Positions 5,965 to 6,113 of a stretch of DNA of 6,113 bases are shown here, piece by piece. Made by a program: the position numbers and the translations under genes. This DNA comes from an uncultured Alistipes sp. (lineage in GTDB: Bacteria > Bacteroidota > Bacteroidia > Bacteroidales > UBA932): contig UQUJ01000099.1 in assembly GCA_900544195.1 (NCBI GenBank), forward strand, positions 1 to 6,113, in the 5' to 3' direction. Positions within the stretch are counted from its first letter, which is position 1. The number at the start of each line of letters is the position of its first letter. Under the pieces are notes generated by a model, which made no database searches, was not told the DNA's origin, and saw only the letters and a program-made list of their open reading frames with translations.

Positions 5965-5978
5965 AAACAATCTTGTTT
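5965..5978. promoter_or_regulatory. 14-bp dyad upstream of ispE
   Basis: AAACAA-tc-TTGTTT is a perfect 6+6 inverted repeat 29-42 bp upstream of the ispE start codon. The position would suit a regulator-binding site or part of the promoter, but short AT-rich dyads arise easily by chance. No TAnnTTTG box was found between the tandem repeat and the start codon. Confidence 0.2.
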
Positions 5979-6113
5979 CGCCATGATGCGTGATGTCAGC
6001 CCTCTCCGACAAGCAGGAGACTTCGGCGGCTGCACCAAAACCTGCGCCATGATGCGTGATGTCAGCCCTCTCCGACAAGCAGGAGACTTCGGCGGCTGCA
6101 CCAAAACCTGCGC
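5979..6113. repeat. Perfect 66-bp tandem repeat, at least two copies, running off the window
   Basis: Copies at 5979-6044 and 6045-6110 are identical at every base, and 6111-6113 (CGC) begin a third. The unit contains a small hairpin TCTCC/GGAGA around GACAAGCA. The period is a multiple of three, so several frames stay open through it on both strands (22-residue repeats). This could be the end of an upstream repetitive coding region or a non-coding minisatellite next to the ispE promoter. With no variable spacers it is not CRISPR-like. Confidence 0.9.

Noticed and set aside
5937..6104. N-terminal extension of IspE through the tandem repeat
   Set aside because: The extra 56 residues are translated repeat DNA; the family N-terminus begins at the ATG at 5936.
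5979..6113. CRISPR array
   Set aside because: The 66-bp units are identical throughout, with no variable spacers, and no cas gene is visible.
5983..6113. Plus-strand gene start in the tandem repeat (repeating MMRDVSPLRQAGDFGG)
   Set aside because: The frame stays open only because the period is divisible by three; other frames on both strands are equally open and no start signal or domain is seen.

Overview
The window looks like a chromosomal segment from a member of the Bacteroidota, most likely Bacteroidales. Three things suggest this. A PIF1-type helicase carries a C-terminal HRDC domain. The QueH and IspE sequences are of Bacteroidales type. Starts lack clear Shine-Dalgarno sites, and one exact match to the Bacteroidota -7 promoter box (TAnnTTTG) lies ahead of queH. 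I cannot name the genus; several signals would fit an uncultured gut-type lineage.

Layout. 95-658 (+): a small, AT-rich, secreted protein of unknown function. 738-3092 (-): PIF1-like helicase, convergent with the first gene. 3093-3561: a long divergent spacer holding a chain of five hairpins that ends in a terminator-like stem. 3562-4386 (+): queH, epoxyqueuosine reductase (last step of queuosine synthesis). 4387-4754: a convergent spacer with a palindrome and a 140-bp MITE-like inverted repeat. 4755-5936 (-): ispE, the GHMP kinase of the non-mevalonate isoprenoid pathway. 5979-6113: a perfect 66-bp tandem repeat that runs off the window.

The genes are housekeeping (DNA maintenance, tRNA modification, isoprenoid supply) and do not form one pathway or operon. 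The striking feature is shared architecture. All three conserved genes are much longer than their families, and the extra length sits in non-conserved loops or linkers built from REP-like imperfect palindromes (cores near TTCGACAGGCTCACC and GCTGAGCCTGTCGAAGC). These insertions keep the reading frame. In the two minus-strand genes, all four A-type copies are read in the same phase, giving GEPVEP-like peptides. No clear copy lies in the spacers, the reverse of the usual REP distribution. The AT-rich first gene has none. This in-frame palindrome colonisation resembles in principle the Rickettsia palindromic elements and is the most interesting signal here.
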